This document shows, one piece after another, positions 17,826 to 26,559 of a DNA stretch of 64,000 nucleotides. Every line of letters starts with the position of its first letter. Position 1 is the first letter of the stretch. Under the pieces are notes generated by a model. That model saw only the letters and a program-made list of their open reading frames with translations. It did not search any database and had not been told where the DNA came from. A program made the position numbers and the translations under genes. The DNA is from Ulvibacter sp. MAR_2010_11 (GTDB lineage: Bacteria; Bacteroidota; Bacteroidia; Flavobacteriales; Flavobacteriaceae): contig NZ_PHTY01000001.1 in the NCBI RefSeq assembly GCF_002813135.1, positions 2,413,501 to 2,477,500 on the forward strand, given 5' to 3'.

Positions 17826-19577
17826 ATGAAATCTCTTCGACGGACCATATTAGTGACTTTACTAGTCTTCTTTTCAACAGCCAATGCGCAGGAATTTAGT
17901 ACTGATCATTTACAATTAATGGAAGATGAGGAATTATTGAGTTTGTTTAATGAAGTTGGGCAGGATTCCATAAAGCAGGAAAAAATCGCTCGAGTTTATT
18001 TGAAGAGAGCGCAAAAAGAAAATGACACCATTAAAATGGCCAGGGGCTATGACCGTCTGGCAAGAATTTTTCACCCTGAAAAAAATATTCAATTTGCAGA
18101 TAGTGTAATAGCATTAACAAAGGATATAGATAATATTACCTATCCTGCTTTGGGGTATATGCTAAAAGCTAATCAATACTATATAAATGGAAATGTTGTA
18201 AAATCTACAGAAGAATATTTTATTGCATATGATTTTGCACTAAGAAGAGAAAATATTCAACAACAAGTTATAATTCTTGATATTCTAATTTTTGGGAAAG
18301 GAAATTGGGGCAGTAAAAAGGATGCATTGGTTTTACAAAAAAAACGGCATTCAATGATTAATGATTTAGATTATATAAAAGAAATAGAGAAAGCAACTAG
18401 AACTGGGGCCAAAATAGACATTAAACAGTTGTTAATTAACGATAAAATATCATCTTATGAAAATTTTGTTTTTTGTTACTTAAATTTAAAAAAAGCAGAC
18501 TCAGCATTTATTTACTTGGATAGTGCAATTATTGAGGTGAATAAATATGATTGGATTGGAAAGGATGTGCATAAGAGTTGGCTAGCACAGGCATCTTCAG
18601 AATTAAATTTCCAGAAAGGGGAGTATGAGTTGTCATATGATCAGGCAAATAAATTATTGGATGATAACATGGTGTTTGGAAATAATTCGAGAATGAATTT
18701 ATATTTACTAAAAGGCCTTTCGTTATTGGAGTTAAACAAATATTTGGAGGGAATCACATCTTTAAAAAAAGCAGATTCAATTTATGAAAACTCAAGAATA
18801 GCTTTGAATCCATTCAATAGAATTTTATTTGAAAAATTATTAGAATACTCAAGAAATCAAAAAGATTCAAAGCTAATAAAGCATTATCAAGATAAATTAC
18901 GCCAAGTTGATAGTATTTTTAAAGAGAATTATATATTTTTTGAACCGAATTTTATTAGAAATTTTGAAACTCCAAAGCTGTTAGGAGAAAAAGAAGAATT
19001 GATTTCCAGTCTTGAGTTACAGAATAAAAAGTCGAAAAAACTTACCTGGGTTTTCCTTCTTTTATCGGGAATAAGTTTGGGGGGGCTGTTTTATTATTTT
19101 AAGCGTCAACTCATATTTAAAAGGCGTTTCGAACAAATTATGGCCTCTAAAAGGGACTTTGTGGTAAAGAAAGATGCGCTTGAACAAAGCAGGAAAAATG
19201 AACTTTCTTCTGAATTGATAAAAAACATTTTAAATCAGTTGGATCAATTCGAAGACAGTGCCGGTTTTTTATCCACGGAGATTTCATTAAATGAATTATC
19301 AAAATCTTTTGGCACCAACGCCAGATATCTTTCAAAGATTATTAATTTGGAAAAGGAAAAAAATTTCTCACAGTATATAAATGATTTACGTGTAGAATAT
19401 GCATTTCATAAATTAGAAGAAAATCGATTATTCAGGAAATACACCATTAAAGCTGTGGCTAATGAATGCGGCTTTAACAGGGCCGAATCCTTTTCAAAAG
19501 CATTTTATAAAAAATTTAAAATTTATCCTTCATTTTATCTAAAAACACTGGAAAAAGAAGAAGGCAAAATGAACTAG
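17826..19577 (+). CDS. TPR-containing membrane-anchored AraC-family regulator
   Basis: 583 residues. Signal peptide or first membrane segment at 1-22 (ILVTLLVFFSTANAQ); periplasmic tetratricopeptide-like helices from about 30 to 380; a membrane segment near 400 (LTWVFLLLSGISLGGLFYYF); a linker; and a C-terminal AraC-type HTH (about 480-575, with LSKSFGTNARYLSKIIN and AVANECGFNRAESFSKAFYK). This architecture is common in Bacteroidota and is thought to pass a signal across the membrane to a DNA-binding domain. Ligand and targets unknown. Its TAG stop shares the bases CTAG with the stop of the convergent gene. Confidence 0.9.
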   Translation: MKSLRRTILVTLLVFFSTANAQEFSTDHLQLMEDEELLSLFNEVGQDSIKQEKIARVYLKRAQKENDTIKMARGYDRLARIFHPEKNIQFADSVIALTKDIDNITYPALGYMLKANQYYINGNVVKSTEEYFIAYDFALRRENIQQQVIILDILIFGKGNWGSKKDALVLQKKRHSMINDLDYIKEIEKATRTGAKIDIKQLLINDKISSYENFVFCYLNLKKADSAFIYLDSAIIEVNKYDWIGKDVHKSWLAQASSELNFQKGEYELSYDQANKLLDDNMVFGNNSRMNLYLLKGLSLLELNKYLEGITSLKKADSIYENSRIALNPFNRILFEKLLEYSRNQKDSKLIKHYQDKLRQVDSIFKENYIFFEPNFIRNFETPKLLGEKEELISSLELQNKKSKKLTWVFLLLSGISLGGLFYYFKRQLIFKRRFEQIMASKRDFVVKKDALEQSRKNELSSELIKNILNQLDQFEDSAGFLSTEISLNELSKSFGTNARYLSKIINLEKEKNFSQYINDLRVEYAFHKLEENRLFRKYTIKAVANECGFNRAESFSKAFYKKFKIYPSFYLKTLEKEEGKMN

Positions 19578-19951
19578 CGGGAAAAAATCTCAGTTTTTAG
19601 AATGGTTGCTTTCTTACTGCAGTTTTCTGCCGTTATCTTAAGCTTTTTATCAGATACAGTTCCAACTATAACATACAGCTTACAGGAATCCAATTTTGTA
19701 TTGCTTTCTCCAAAAACCACATCTCCCTTTTTAAGTAGTAGAGAGATTGCAGAGGTGTCTAGATTATGAGTAGCTAGGGTTTGCAGGGTGTTTTCAGAAA
19801 AAAACCGCTTCTTGATTCTAATATCTTTTAAGGTTCTTGCGTCCATACCATAGTCACAGGAGGTTTTTTTTCCACCTAGAAAGAAAAATAATAAGATAAG
19901 TCCAATAGTAAATCCGCCTAAGTAATAGGCAATACGTTGTTTAAGTTTCAT
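19574..19951 (-). CDS. Membrane-anchored small protein, resembles DUF4258 family
   Basis: 125 residues. One N-terminal membrane helix (AYYLGGFTIGLILLFFFLG), then a small soluble domain with TSCDYGMDARTLKDIRIK, LLKKGDVVFGES and KLDSCKLYVI. From memory this pattern is the flavobacterial DUF4258-type protein; I cannot confirm it here. It directly follows alanine dehydrogenase on the same strand (7-base gap) and is probably co-transcribed. Function unknown. Confidence 0.7.
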   Translation of the reverse strand: MKLKQRIAYYLGGFTIGLILLFFFLGGKKTSCDYGMDARTLKDIRIKKRFFSENTLQTLATHNLDTSAISLLLKKGDVVFGESNTKLDSCKLYVIVGTVSDKKLKITAENCSKKATILKTEIFSR

Positions 19952-19958
19952 TCCGATT

Positions 19959-21152
19959 TTAAAAAATTAGCAGGTTGACATCACTATACGACATATCGAA
20001 CCAATCTGCTACAGCCTTGTTGGTTAAAATGCCGCGGTAAAAATACAATCCATTTCTCAAACCATTGTCAAATCGGATTGCATTTTCCAGTCCGCCACAT
20101 TCGGCAATTTCCAATAAATAGGGGGTAAATATATTACTCAATGAAATTGAGGCGGTTTTGGGATAGCGCGCAGGTATATTGGGAACCCCATAATGAATTA
20201 CATTATATTTTGTAAAAGTAGGTTTATCATGGGAAGTCATTTCTGTCGTTTCAAAACATCCTCCCATATCCACACTTACGTCGATGATAACAGCACCCTT
20301 TTTCATATTCTCTACCATTGTTTTGGTAACAATAATTGGAGAGCGATTGTTGCCTCTTACCGCACCAATAGCAACATCACAACGTCGCAAGGCTTTTATT
20401 AAGTTTTTCGGTTGTATTGTTGAAGTATAAAGCGGTCGTCCTACATTACTTTGAAGATTTCGAAGTTTTGTAATAGAACTATCGAATACTTTTACATTTG
20501 CTCCTAAACCCAAAGCCGACCTAACTGCAAATTGTCCTACGGTTCCGGCTCCAATTACCACGACTTCCACAGGGGGAACACCACTAATATTGCCAAACAA
20601 TAAACCGTTGCCTTTCTCGGCATTGACCATCAGTTCTGCAGCAATTAGTACCGATGCTGTTCCTGCTATTTCACTCAACGCTTTTACTGCGGGGTAGCTG
20701 TGATCTTCATCTTTGATGAATTCGAACGCCAATGCTGTAATTTTCTTTTTCCCGAGAGCTTCAAAATAATTTTTCTGTTGGGTTTTTAATTGCAAAGCCG
20801 AAATTAAAACTGTTTTGGGTTTTATAAGCTCTATCTCGGTAGGAGTAGGGGGCTCTACTTTTAGAATAATAGGGCATCCAAATACTTTTTTGGTGTCTTT
20901 TGATATTTGCGCTCCGGCTTCGCTGTATTCATTATCGGTAAAACCGGCTTCATCTCCCGCACCACTCTCAACTAGCACTCTATGGCCGTTGGAGACAATA
21001 GCTCCCACGGCATCAGGCGTAAGGCAGATTCTCTTTTCCTGAAAATAAGTTTCTTTGGGAATCCCTATAAATAATTCACCTTTTTGTCTGGCAATTTCTA
21101 AGGTTTCTTCCTGAGGAAGCAATTGTGCTTTTGTAAAGGGAGACTTGGCCAT
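19959..21152 (-). CDS. ald: Alanine dehydrogenase
   Basis: 397 residues, with both parts of the AlaDH/PNT family. N-terminal: GIPKETYFQEKRICLTPDAV and ILKVEPPT (substrate-binding). C-terminal Rossmann domain: VVVIGAGTVGQFAVRSALGL. It converts alanine to pyruvate and ammonia with NAD+. The sequence is longer and more divergent than the classical enzyme, as is the rule in flavobacteria; related lysine-oxidoreductase or transhydrogenase-alpha functions are less likely. First gene of a pair with the small membrane protein downstream. Confidence 0.88.
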   Translation of the reverse strand: MAKSPFTKAQLLPQEETLEIARQKGELFIGIPKETYFQEKRICLTPDAVGAIVSNGHRVLVESGAGDEAGFTDNEYSEAGAQISKDTKKVFGCPIILKVEPPTPTEIELIKPKTVLISALQLKTQQKNYFEALGKKKITALAFEFIKDEDHSYPAVKALSEIAGTASVLIAAELMVNAEKGNGLLFGNISGVPPVEVVVIGAGTVGQFAVRSALGLGANVKVFDSSITKLRNLQSNVGRPLYTSTIQPKNLIKALRRCDVAIGAVRGNNRSPIIVTKTMVENMKKGAVIIDVSVDMGGCFETTEMTSHDKPTFTKYNVIHYGVPNIPARYPKTASISLSNIFTPYLLEIAECGGLENAIRFDNGLRNGLYFYRGILTNKAVADWFDMSYSDVNLLIF

Positions 21153-21212
21153 GCGAAGATTAGGTTAGTTGTGCCAAGTTACGTATTTATTCTAAATGTT
21201 AAGCAACAGGAT

Positions 21213-21746
21213 TTAGCGAAACAAATCTTTGATTTGCTGCCAGGCAGTTTTCTTTAACATTAGTTCTTCTTCAAATGATTTTAAATCATCTTTTCTTAGA
21301 TTAGAGAATAATTTCGCTCTTACTAAATAGACAGCTGGAACTAAAAACATCATTAAAGGTAAAATGTAGTATAATTCCAATTCGTCTAAATTTCTATTTT
21401 GATTGAAAATACCCCATAATTGAAAACTGTACATGGCAATCGGCACCAATATAATCCAGTGCCACCAGTGTTTACATGTGAAAAACCACAAAAGCAAAAG
21501 GTATAAGGGTACAACCTTGCCCACTATAAACCAAGCATATGCATTGATAGAATAATAGGAAGTTGTTATTGTAAATAGAGGAGTCTCCCAAACTTGAGAA
21601 TCGTTTGGGAGACCTTTATAAGAATAAAACACAAATGGTGCAACAGCAATTAAAAGAACTATTAGACCACCTACAAAAAGGTTTTTACTATCCGTTTTGT
21701 GGCGCTTGTAGTCCTTTTGTGTCGACTTGTTGTGGTGTTTGTCCAT
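21213..21746 (-). CDS. Polytopic membrane protein of unknown function
   Basis: 177 residues. A basic N-terminal tail (MDKHHNKSTQKDYKRHK) is followed by four membrane segments (near 24-45, 70-90, 93-112, 125-145) and a charged C-terminal tail. A Trp/His cluster, CKHWWHWI, sits at the start of the third helix. Its 5' end overlaps the small lipoprotein gene by 59 bases in another frame, so the two are likely expressed from one mRNA. Not recognised. Confidence 0.75.
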   Translation of the reverse strand: MDKHHNKSTQKDYKRHKTDSKNLFVGGLIVLLIAVAPFVFYSYKGLPNDSQVWETPLFTITTSYYSINAYAWFIVGKVVPLYLLLLWFFTCKHWWHWIILVPIAMYSFQLWGIFNQNRNLDELELYYILPLMMFLVPAVYLVRAKLFSNLRKDDLKSFEEELMLKKTAWQQIKDLFR

Positions 21747-21828
21747 CTTCTACGCTTTCCGGAGTACATGAGATAAATAATCCAGCCCCGAAAATTGCAA
21801 CGATTAAAAAGTACTTTGTTAATTTCAT
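21688..21828 (-). CDS. 46-residue lipoprotein nested at the 5' end of the next gene
   Basis: Start at ATG 21828 (MKLTKYFLIVAIFGAGLFIS then Cys): a classical lipoprotein signal with lipobox LFISC. Only about 26 residues remain after the anchor (TPESVEDGQTPQQVD...), so it is a mini-lipoprotein. A longer frame to 21888 is open, but the upstream part is unlike a signal peptide. The last 59 bases overlap the start of the membrane-protein gene in a different frame, suggesting coupled translation. Confidence 0.65.
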   Translation of the reverse strand: MKLTKYFLIVAIFGAGLFISCTPESVEDGQTPQQVDTKGLQAPQNG

Positions 21829-22008
21829 AATATTTGTTTTGTGAGGTTTATCATACAAACCTAGCACGAAAAAAAACAAGTATTTCAACTAAGTTCTCCG
21901 TATCTTTATTAGTTATCTTTTGGACAATAAAATGACACTTAAAAGTACTGCGATTTGGGGCCGAGCAATTAAAAGTTGACTTAGTTTTTTATGAAATTAC
22001 GTTGCAAT

Positions 22009-22422
22009 TTATTTCATTGGCATCATATTTAAAGTTCTGGTTCCGTTTTGGTTTTTTGTTAGTTTTATTGTTGTCTTTTCCCGTGGCAAAAGGGTTTCCA
22101 CAATTTGCGGCCACTCTATAAAATTCCAATGCCCCGAGGAAAAATAATCCTCGATTCCAATATCCAAAGCCTCAGTTTCATTTTGTAATCGATAAAAATC
22201 GAAATGATACAAAACGTCATCTTCAAGTAAGTGTTCATTCACAATCGAAAATGTTGGACTCTGTAATGTTTCTTTTACACCAAGTTTTTTTGCTAATTCT
22301 TTAATTAATGTTGTCTTACCAACACCCATTTCACCATAGAACAGCAAGGTCTTATTCGGAGTATCCGAAAGCACTTTGCCGGCTACTTCCGGTAAATCTT
22401 GAAGTGTATAGGTTAATTGCAT
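22009..22422 (-). CDS. tsaE: tRNA threonylcarbamoyladenosine biosynthesis ATPase TsaE
   Basis: 137 residues from ATG 22422 (MQLTYTLQDLPEVA), the family's usual size; the frame open to 22470 adds an unrelated stretch. Walker A GEMGVGKTTL, then SPTFSIVNEH, YHFDFYRL (Walker B region) and NFIEWP are the TsaE signature. It works with TsaB, TsaC and TsaD to make t6A37 on ANN-decoding tRNAs; none of these partners is in the window. It follows porX on the same strand after about 90 bases. Confidence 0.95.
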   Translation of the reverse strand: MQLTYTLQDLPEVAGKVLSDTPNKTLLFYGEMGVGKTTLIKELAKKLGVKETLQSPTFSIVNEHLLEDDVLYHFDFYRLQNETEALDIGIEDYFSSGHWNFIEWPQIVETLLPREKTTIKLTKNQNGTRTLNMMPMK

Positions 22423-22515
22423 ACTACTTGATTGCGAACAAATATATAATAAATTCCCGATTATTTGCAAAAAATATCGACTATCTGTTGTACTATACGT
22501 ATATTCCTACAAATA

Positions 22516-24066
22516 TTATTTGGGTTCCAAAACTGCGAACGGGATAACCATTTCTTCCAACGACACCCCACCATGCTGATATGTATTTCGGTAATAACTT
22601 ACATAATGGTTGTAATTGTTCGGATACGCAAAGAATAAATCACCCTTTGCAAAAATAAATGAGCTACTCATATTAATTGTAGGGAGATGTATGGTTTTAG
22701 GTGATTTCGCTGCAAGAACATCCTTGTCTTCATAGGTCAGGCTTTTGCCTGTTTTATACCGGAGATTAAGACTTGTGTTTTTATCGCCTATTACCTTTGA
22801 AGGGTTTTTAACATTTATAGTTCCGTGGTCTGTCGTAATTATTAATCGGAAGCCTAATTGAGATGCTTGCTGTATAATCTCCATCAGCGGAGAGTTCTTA
22901 AACCAACTTTGGGTTAAGGATCTATACGACTTATCATTAGACGCAAGCTCTTTTATTACTTCCATCTCAGTTTTAGAATGAGAGAGCATGTCCACGAAAT
23001 TATAAACCACGGCTATCAAATCTTCGTCCTTATGACTTTTAAAGTTCTCCACCAGACGTTTCCCTTGCTTTATGCTCGAAATTTTGTGATAACTCCAATT
23101 TAAATTAAGACCTAAGCGCTTTAATTGTGCTTCCAAAAATTTGTCTTCATATAAATTTTTACCACCATCTTCAGTATCATTTAGCCAATAGTCGGGGTGT
23201 AATTTTTCCATCTCACTAGGCATTAAACCCGAAAAAATCGCATTTCGTGCATATTGGGTCGCAGTGGGAAGGATGCTGTAGAATAATTCTTCACTTGTTT
23301 TTTTGTAAGAATTAGTCAAAAAAGGCTCAAAGGCCTTCCATTGATCGTACCGTAAATTATCAATTACAATAAGTAATGTTCGCTTTTTATCTTTTAACTG
23401 GGGAATTACCTTGTCTCTAAACAAGGTATGCGACATTGTAGGGGCTTCATTTTCATTTTCAAACCAACTCGCATAATTTTTATCTATAAATTTACAAAAC
23501 TGGTTATTGGCTTCGGTTTTCTGAGATTCCAGGATTTCAAACATTCCACTGTCTTCAATGCCTTCTAGTTCCAATTCCCAATAAATTAATTTTTGATATA
23601 ACTCGGCCCAGCCTTCAAAGGTATTTATCATGGACATGTCCATGGCAATTTTTCGAAATTCCTGCTGATAATTGGAGGTAGTCTTTTCTGAAATTAGCCT
23701 GGAGTGATCCAAGTTCTTTTTCAAACTCAATAAAATTTGATGAGGATTTACGGGCTTTATAAGGTAATCGGCTATTTTAGAACCAATTGCTTCCTCCATT
23801 ATATATTCCTCTTCACTTTTCGTGATCATCACCACCGGTAAGGCCGCTTGCTGTTCTTTTATTTCAGCCAAAGTTTCCAAACCTGTGAGTCCGGGCATAT
23901 TTTCATCTAAAAAAACAATATCAAAATTCTGATTTTTTATTTCAACCAACGCCTCGGTACCACTTTGGGCAGTCGTTACCTTATAATTCTTATTCTCAAG
24001 AAACATAATGTGGGGTTTCAACAAATCAATTTCATCATCTACCCATAGTACTTTAATATCGCTCAT
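22516..24066 (-). CDS. porX: PorX, response regulator with PglZ domain (type IX secretion control)
   Basis: 516 residues. REC domain 1-120: VDDEID, phosphoacceptor Asp in FLDENMPG, and the conserved K in MITKSEEEY. A helical linker follows, then a PglZ/alkaline-phosphatase-like domain (about 215-516) with LIVIDNLRYDQW, PTATQYARNAIFSG (Thr at the nucleophile position) and ITTDHGTINVKNP (zinc ligands). PorX with histidine kinase PorY regulates T9SS genes and, in structural work, its PglZ domain is a zinc phosphodiesterase. No porY here. Presence of PorX means this organism very probably has a T9SS. Confidence 0.95.
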   Translation of the reverse strand: MSDIKVLWVDDEIDLLKPHIMFLENKNYKVTTAQSGTEALVEIKNQNFDIVFLDENMPGLTGLETLAEIKEQQAALPVVMITKSEEEYIMEEAIGSKIADYLIKPVNPHQILLSLKKNLDHSRLISEKTTSNYQQEFRKIAMDMSMINTFEGWAELYQKLIYWELELEGIEDSGMFEILESQKTEANNQFCKFIDKNYASWFENENEAPTMSHTLFRDKVIPQLKDKKRTLLIVIDNLRYDQWKAFEPFLTNSYKKTSEELFYSILPTATQYARNAIFSGLMPSEMEKLHPDYWLNDTEDGGKNLYEDKFLEAQLKRLGLNLNWSYHKISSIKQGKRLVENFKSHKDEDLIAVVYNFVDMLSHSKTEMEVIKELASNDKSYRSLTQSWFKNSPLMEIIQQASQLGFRLIITTDHGTINVKNPSKVIGDKNTSLNLRYKTGKSLTYEDKDVLAAKSPKTIHLPTINMSSSFIFAKGDLFFAYPNNYNHYVSYYRNTYQHGGVSLEEMVIPFAVLEPK

Positions 24067-24184
24067 ATATGTATATTTGTTTATTGTTGTTTATACGAAA
24101 AGTGTTTATTTTTCGATATAACCTCAAAATTAATTCCGAAGTGCCTCTTAAAAATCTGTAACACTATTAATTAAAAGTTAAAGT

Positions 24185-25414
24185 TTGAATTCCAAAAACA
24201 AACTCAAGATTATAAACGACCCCATCTATGGTTTTATTACCATACCCAATCCGTTGTTATTTCGCCTGATTGAACATCCGTATTTTCAACGATTACGCAG
24301 AATTTCACAAATGGGAATGTCTTATTTGGTCTATCCCGGCGCTCATCATACTCGATTTCATCATGCCTTAGGCGCTATGTTCCTAATGCAAAGAGCGGTT
24401 CAAGTACTTCGTTTAAAGGGGGTTGTGATTTCTGATGCAGAGGAGGAAGCCTTGTGCATTGCTATTCTATTGCATGATATTGGTCATGGTCCTTTCTCTC
24501 ATGCCATGGAGCACAGCATAGTTGAAAAGGTAAGTCATGAGCATATTTCCCTCCTTTTTATGGAAGAATTAAATCGTGAATTTAACAACAGATTAACGTT
24601 GGCCATCACCCTTTTTAAAGATGAATACCCCAGAAAATTCTTTCACCAACTTATTTCAGGTCAATTAGATATGGATAGATTGGATTATTTGCGTAGAGAT
24701 AGTTTCTACACCGGAGTACAAGAAGGGACCGTAAATTCACAACGTCTCATCACGATGCTCAATGTGCATAACGATACATTGGTTGTTGAGGAAAAAGGCA
24801 TATACTCGGTCGAAAAGTTTATAATTGCCCGCCGATTTATGTACTGGCAGGTCTATTTACATAAAACAGGAATCGTTGCCGAGCAACTTTTAATGAACCT
24901 TTTAAAAAGAGCAAAGGAACTCACTCAAAGTGGCCAAACTTTACCGGCAAGTAAAGCGCTTTCTTTTTTTTTAAATAACTCTATAGACAAAGGAAATTTT
25001 GAAAAGGAAACTTTGATGGTCTTTTCACAATTAGACGACTACGATATTGTTTCGGCTATGAAGTCCTGGTCCGAATTGGATGATTTTGTGCTTAGCAATC
25101 TCTCAGAAATGTTGTTAAACAGAAATTTACTGAAAATTAAAATGAAGGAGGAACCATTTTCTAAAGATCAGATTGCGGAAAGACGCGAATCGTTTCGCGA
25201 AAAATATCAACTTACTGTAGAGGAGGCTAACTACTTTGTTTTTGATGGTAAAATTGAAAATTTAGCGTACCGGATGGATAAAGACGCAATTTACCTACTT
25301 AAGAAAAATGGAAAATTAGTTGATGTAGCCTCGGCCAGTGACCAATTAAACTTAAAAGCTCTCTCCAAAACTGTGGTGAAATATTATCTGTGTTACCCCA
25401 AGCCAAATTACTAA
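24185..25414 (+). CDS. HD-domain phosphohydrolase (YdhJ/SAMHD1-like family)
   Basis: 409 residues. HD motif LLHDIGHGPFSHAMEH (about residue 98) and an earlier His in HTRFHHALG complete the metal site; INDPIYGFI at the N-terminus is a hallmark of this HD family, whose studied members include dNTP triphosphohydrolases. The start must be the TTG at 24185, because a TAA lies two codons upstream in frame and the first ATG would remove the conserved IYGFI block. Divergent from porX. Substrate not proven. Confidence 0.9.
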   Translation: MNSKNKLKIINDPIYGFITIPNPLLFRLIEHPYFQRLRRISQMGMSYLVYPGAHHTRFHHALGAMFLMQRAVQVLRLKGVVISDAEEEALCIAILLHDIGHGPFSHAMEHSIVEKVSHEHISLLFMEELNREFNNRLTLAITLFKDEYPRKFFHQLISGQLDMDRLDYLRRDSFYTGVQEGTVNSQRLITMLNVHNDTLVVEEKGIYSVEKFIIARRFMYWQVYLHKTGIVAEQLLMNLLKRAKELTQSGQTLPASKALSFFLNNSIDKGNFEKETLMVFSQLDDYDIVSAMKSWSELDDFVLSNLSEMLLNRNLLKIKMKEEPFSKDQIAERRESFREKYQLTVEEANYFVFDGKIENLAYRMDKDAIYLLKKNGKLVDVASASDQLNLKALSKTVVKYYLCYPKPNY

Positions 25415-25426
25415 GCCTTTTTTTTC

Positions 25427-25435
25427 TATTTTTGC
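25427..25435 (+). promoter_or_regulatory. -7 element upstream of the lipid A operon
   Basis: TATTTTTGC fits TAnnTTTG, about 100 bases before lpxD and just after the HD gene. It is the best candidate for the promoter of lpxD and the genes behind it. Confidence 0.4.
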
Positions 25436-25533
25436 ATGAATGTAAACGAAACACGAAACGCATTACGCCTTTGTAATTTTAGATGCACAAACTGAACTCG
25501 ATTGCATTTTGTAAAAGTAATAACTCTTTTTGA

Positions 25534-26559
25534 ATGAAGTTTACAGCGACCCAGATAGCAGGAATCTTACAAGGTGAAGTTGAAGGAAATGGAGATGTTG
25601 AAGTATCGAAACTTGCAAAAATTGAAGAAGGTATAGAAGGTAGTCTTACTTTTTTAGCCAACCCTAAATACACACACTATATCTATTCTACTCAAGCGTC
25701 AATTACTATAGTCGATAAGGATTTTGTTGTTGAAAGTGCTATTGCTACTACATTAATTCGCGTAGAGAATGCCTACAAAGCATTTTCTCAACTCCTTGAA
25801 TACTACAATCAGGTGAAAATGAACAAAACAGGTATCGAACAGCCGGTATTTGTTTCAGAAACTGCTTCGTATGGTGAAGGAATTTATATAGGTGCTTTTG
25901 CCTATATAGGTGAGAATGTGAAAATTGGCAATAATGTGAAAATTTATCCCAATTCCTATATAGGTGATAATGTAGTTTTAGGTGATAATGTTGTTGTTTT
26001 TGCCGGCGCAAAAATTTATTCTGAAAGCAGTATAGGGAACAATTGTGTTATCCACAGCGGAGTAATTCTAGGCGCAGACGGTTTTGGTTTTACACCCAAT
26101 GAAAAAGGGGAATACACAAAAGTACCACAGACCGGCAACGTTATCTTAGAAGATAATGTAGATATTGGTGCAGGAACAACTATAGACCGCGCTACATTAG
26201 GTTCTACAATTATTCGAAAAGGCGTAAAGCTGGATAATCAAATTCAGATTGCACATAATGTAGAAATTGGCGAAAACACTGTAATTGCAGCCCAGACAGG
26301 AATTGCCGGTTCTACAAAAATTGGTAAAAACTGCATGATAGGCGGTCAGGTTGGAATAGTTGGTCACATTACGATTGGTGACAATGTTCGAATTCAAGCG
26401 CAAAGCGGAATTGGAAGGAATGTAAAAGATAACGAAACATTACAGGGTTCGCCTGCCCTAAATTACGGTGATTACAACAAAAGCTACGTTCACTTTAAAA
26501 ATCTTCCCAAAATAATAGAGCGGATTAATTCTTTTGAAAAAAATAAAAACAATGACTAA
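25534..26559 (+). CDS. lpxD: UDP-3-O-acylglucosamine N-acyltransferase
   Basis: 341 residues. N-terminal uridine-binding domain (1-100, [30 protein letters not shown]), then a left-handed beta-helix of hexapeptide repeats (about 110-320). The catalytic His lies in [12 protein letters not shown], and GADGFGF is the family's characteristic loop. Third step of lipid A synthesis, adding the second acyl chain to UDP-GlcN. First gene of lpxD-lpxC/fabZ-lpxA; overlaps or abuts the next gene. A second, more divergent lpxD lies at 30175. Confidence 0.95.
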   Translation: MKFTATQIAGILQGEVEGNGDVEVSKLAKIEEGIEGSLTFLANPKYTHYIYSTQASITIVDKDFVVESAIATTLIRVENAYKAFSQLLEYYNQVKMNKTGIEQPVFVSETASYGEGIYIGAFAYIGENVKIGNNVKIYPNSYIGDNVVLGDNVVVFAGAKIYSESSIGNNCVIHSGVILGADGFGFTPNEKGEYTKVPQTGNVILEDNVDIGAGTTIDRATLGSTIIRKGVKLDNQIQIAHNVEIGENTVIAAQTGIAGSTKIGKNCMIGGQVGIVGHITIGDNVRIQAQSGIGRNVKDNETLQGSPALNYGDYNKSYVHFKNLPKIIERINSFEKNKNND

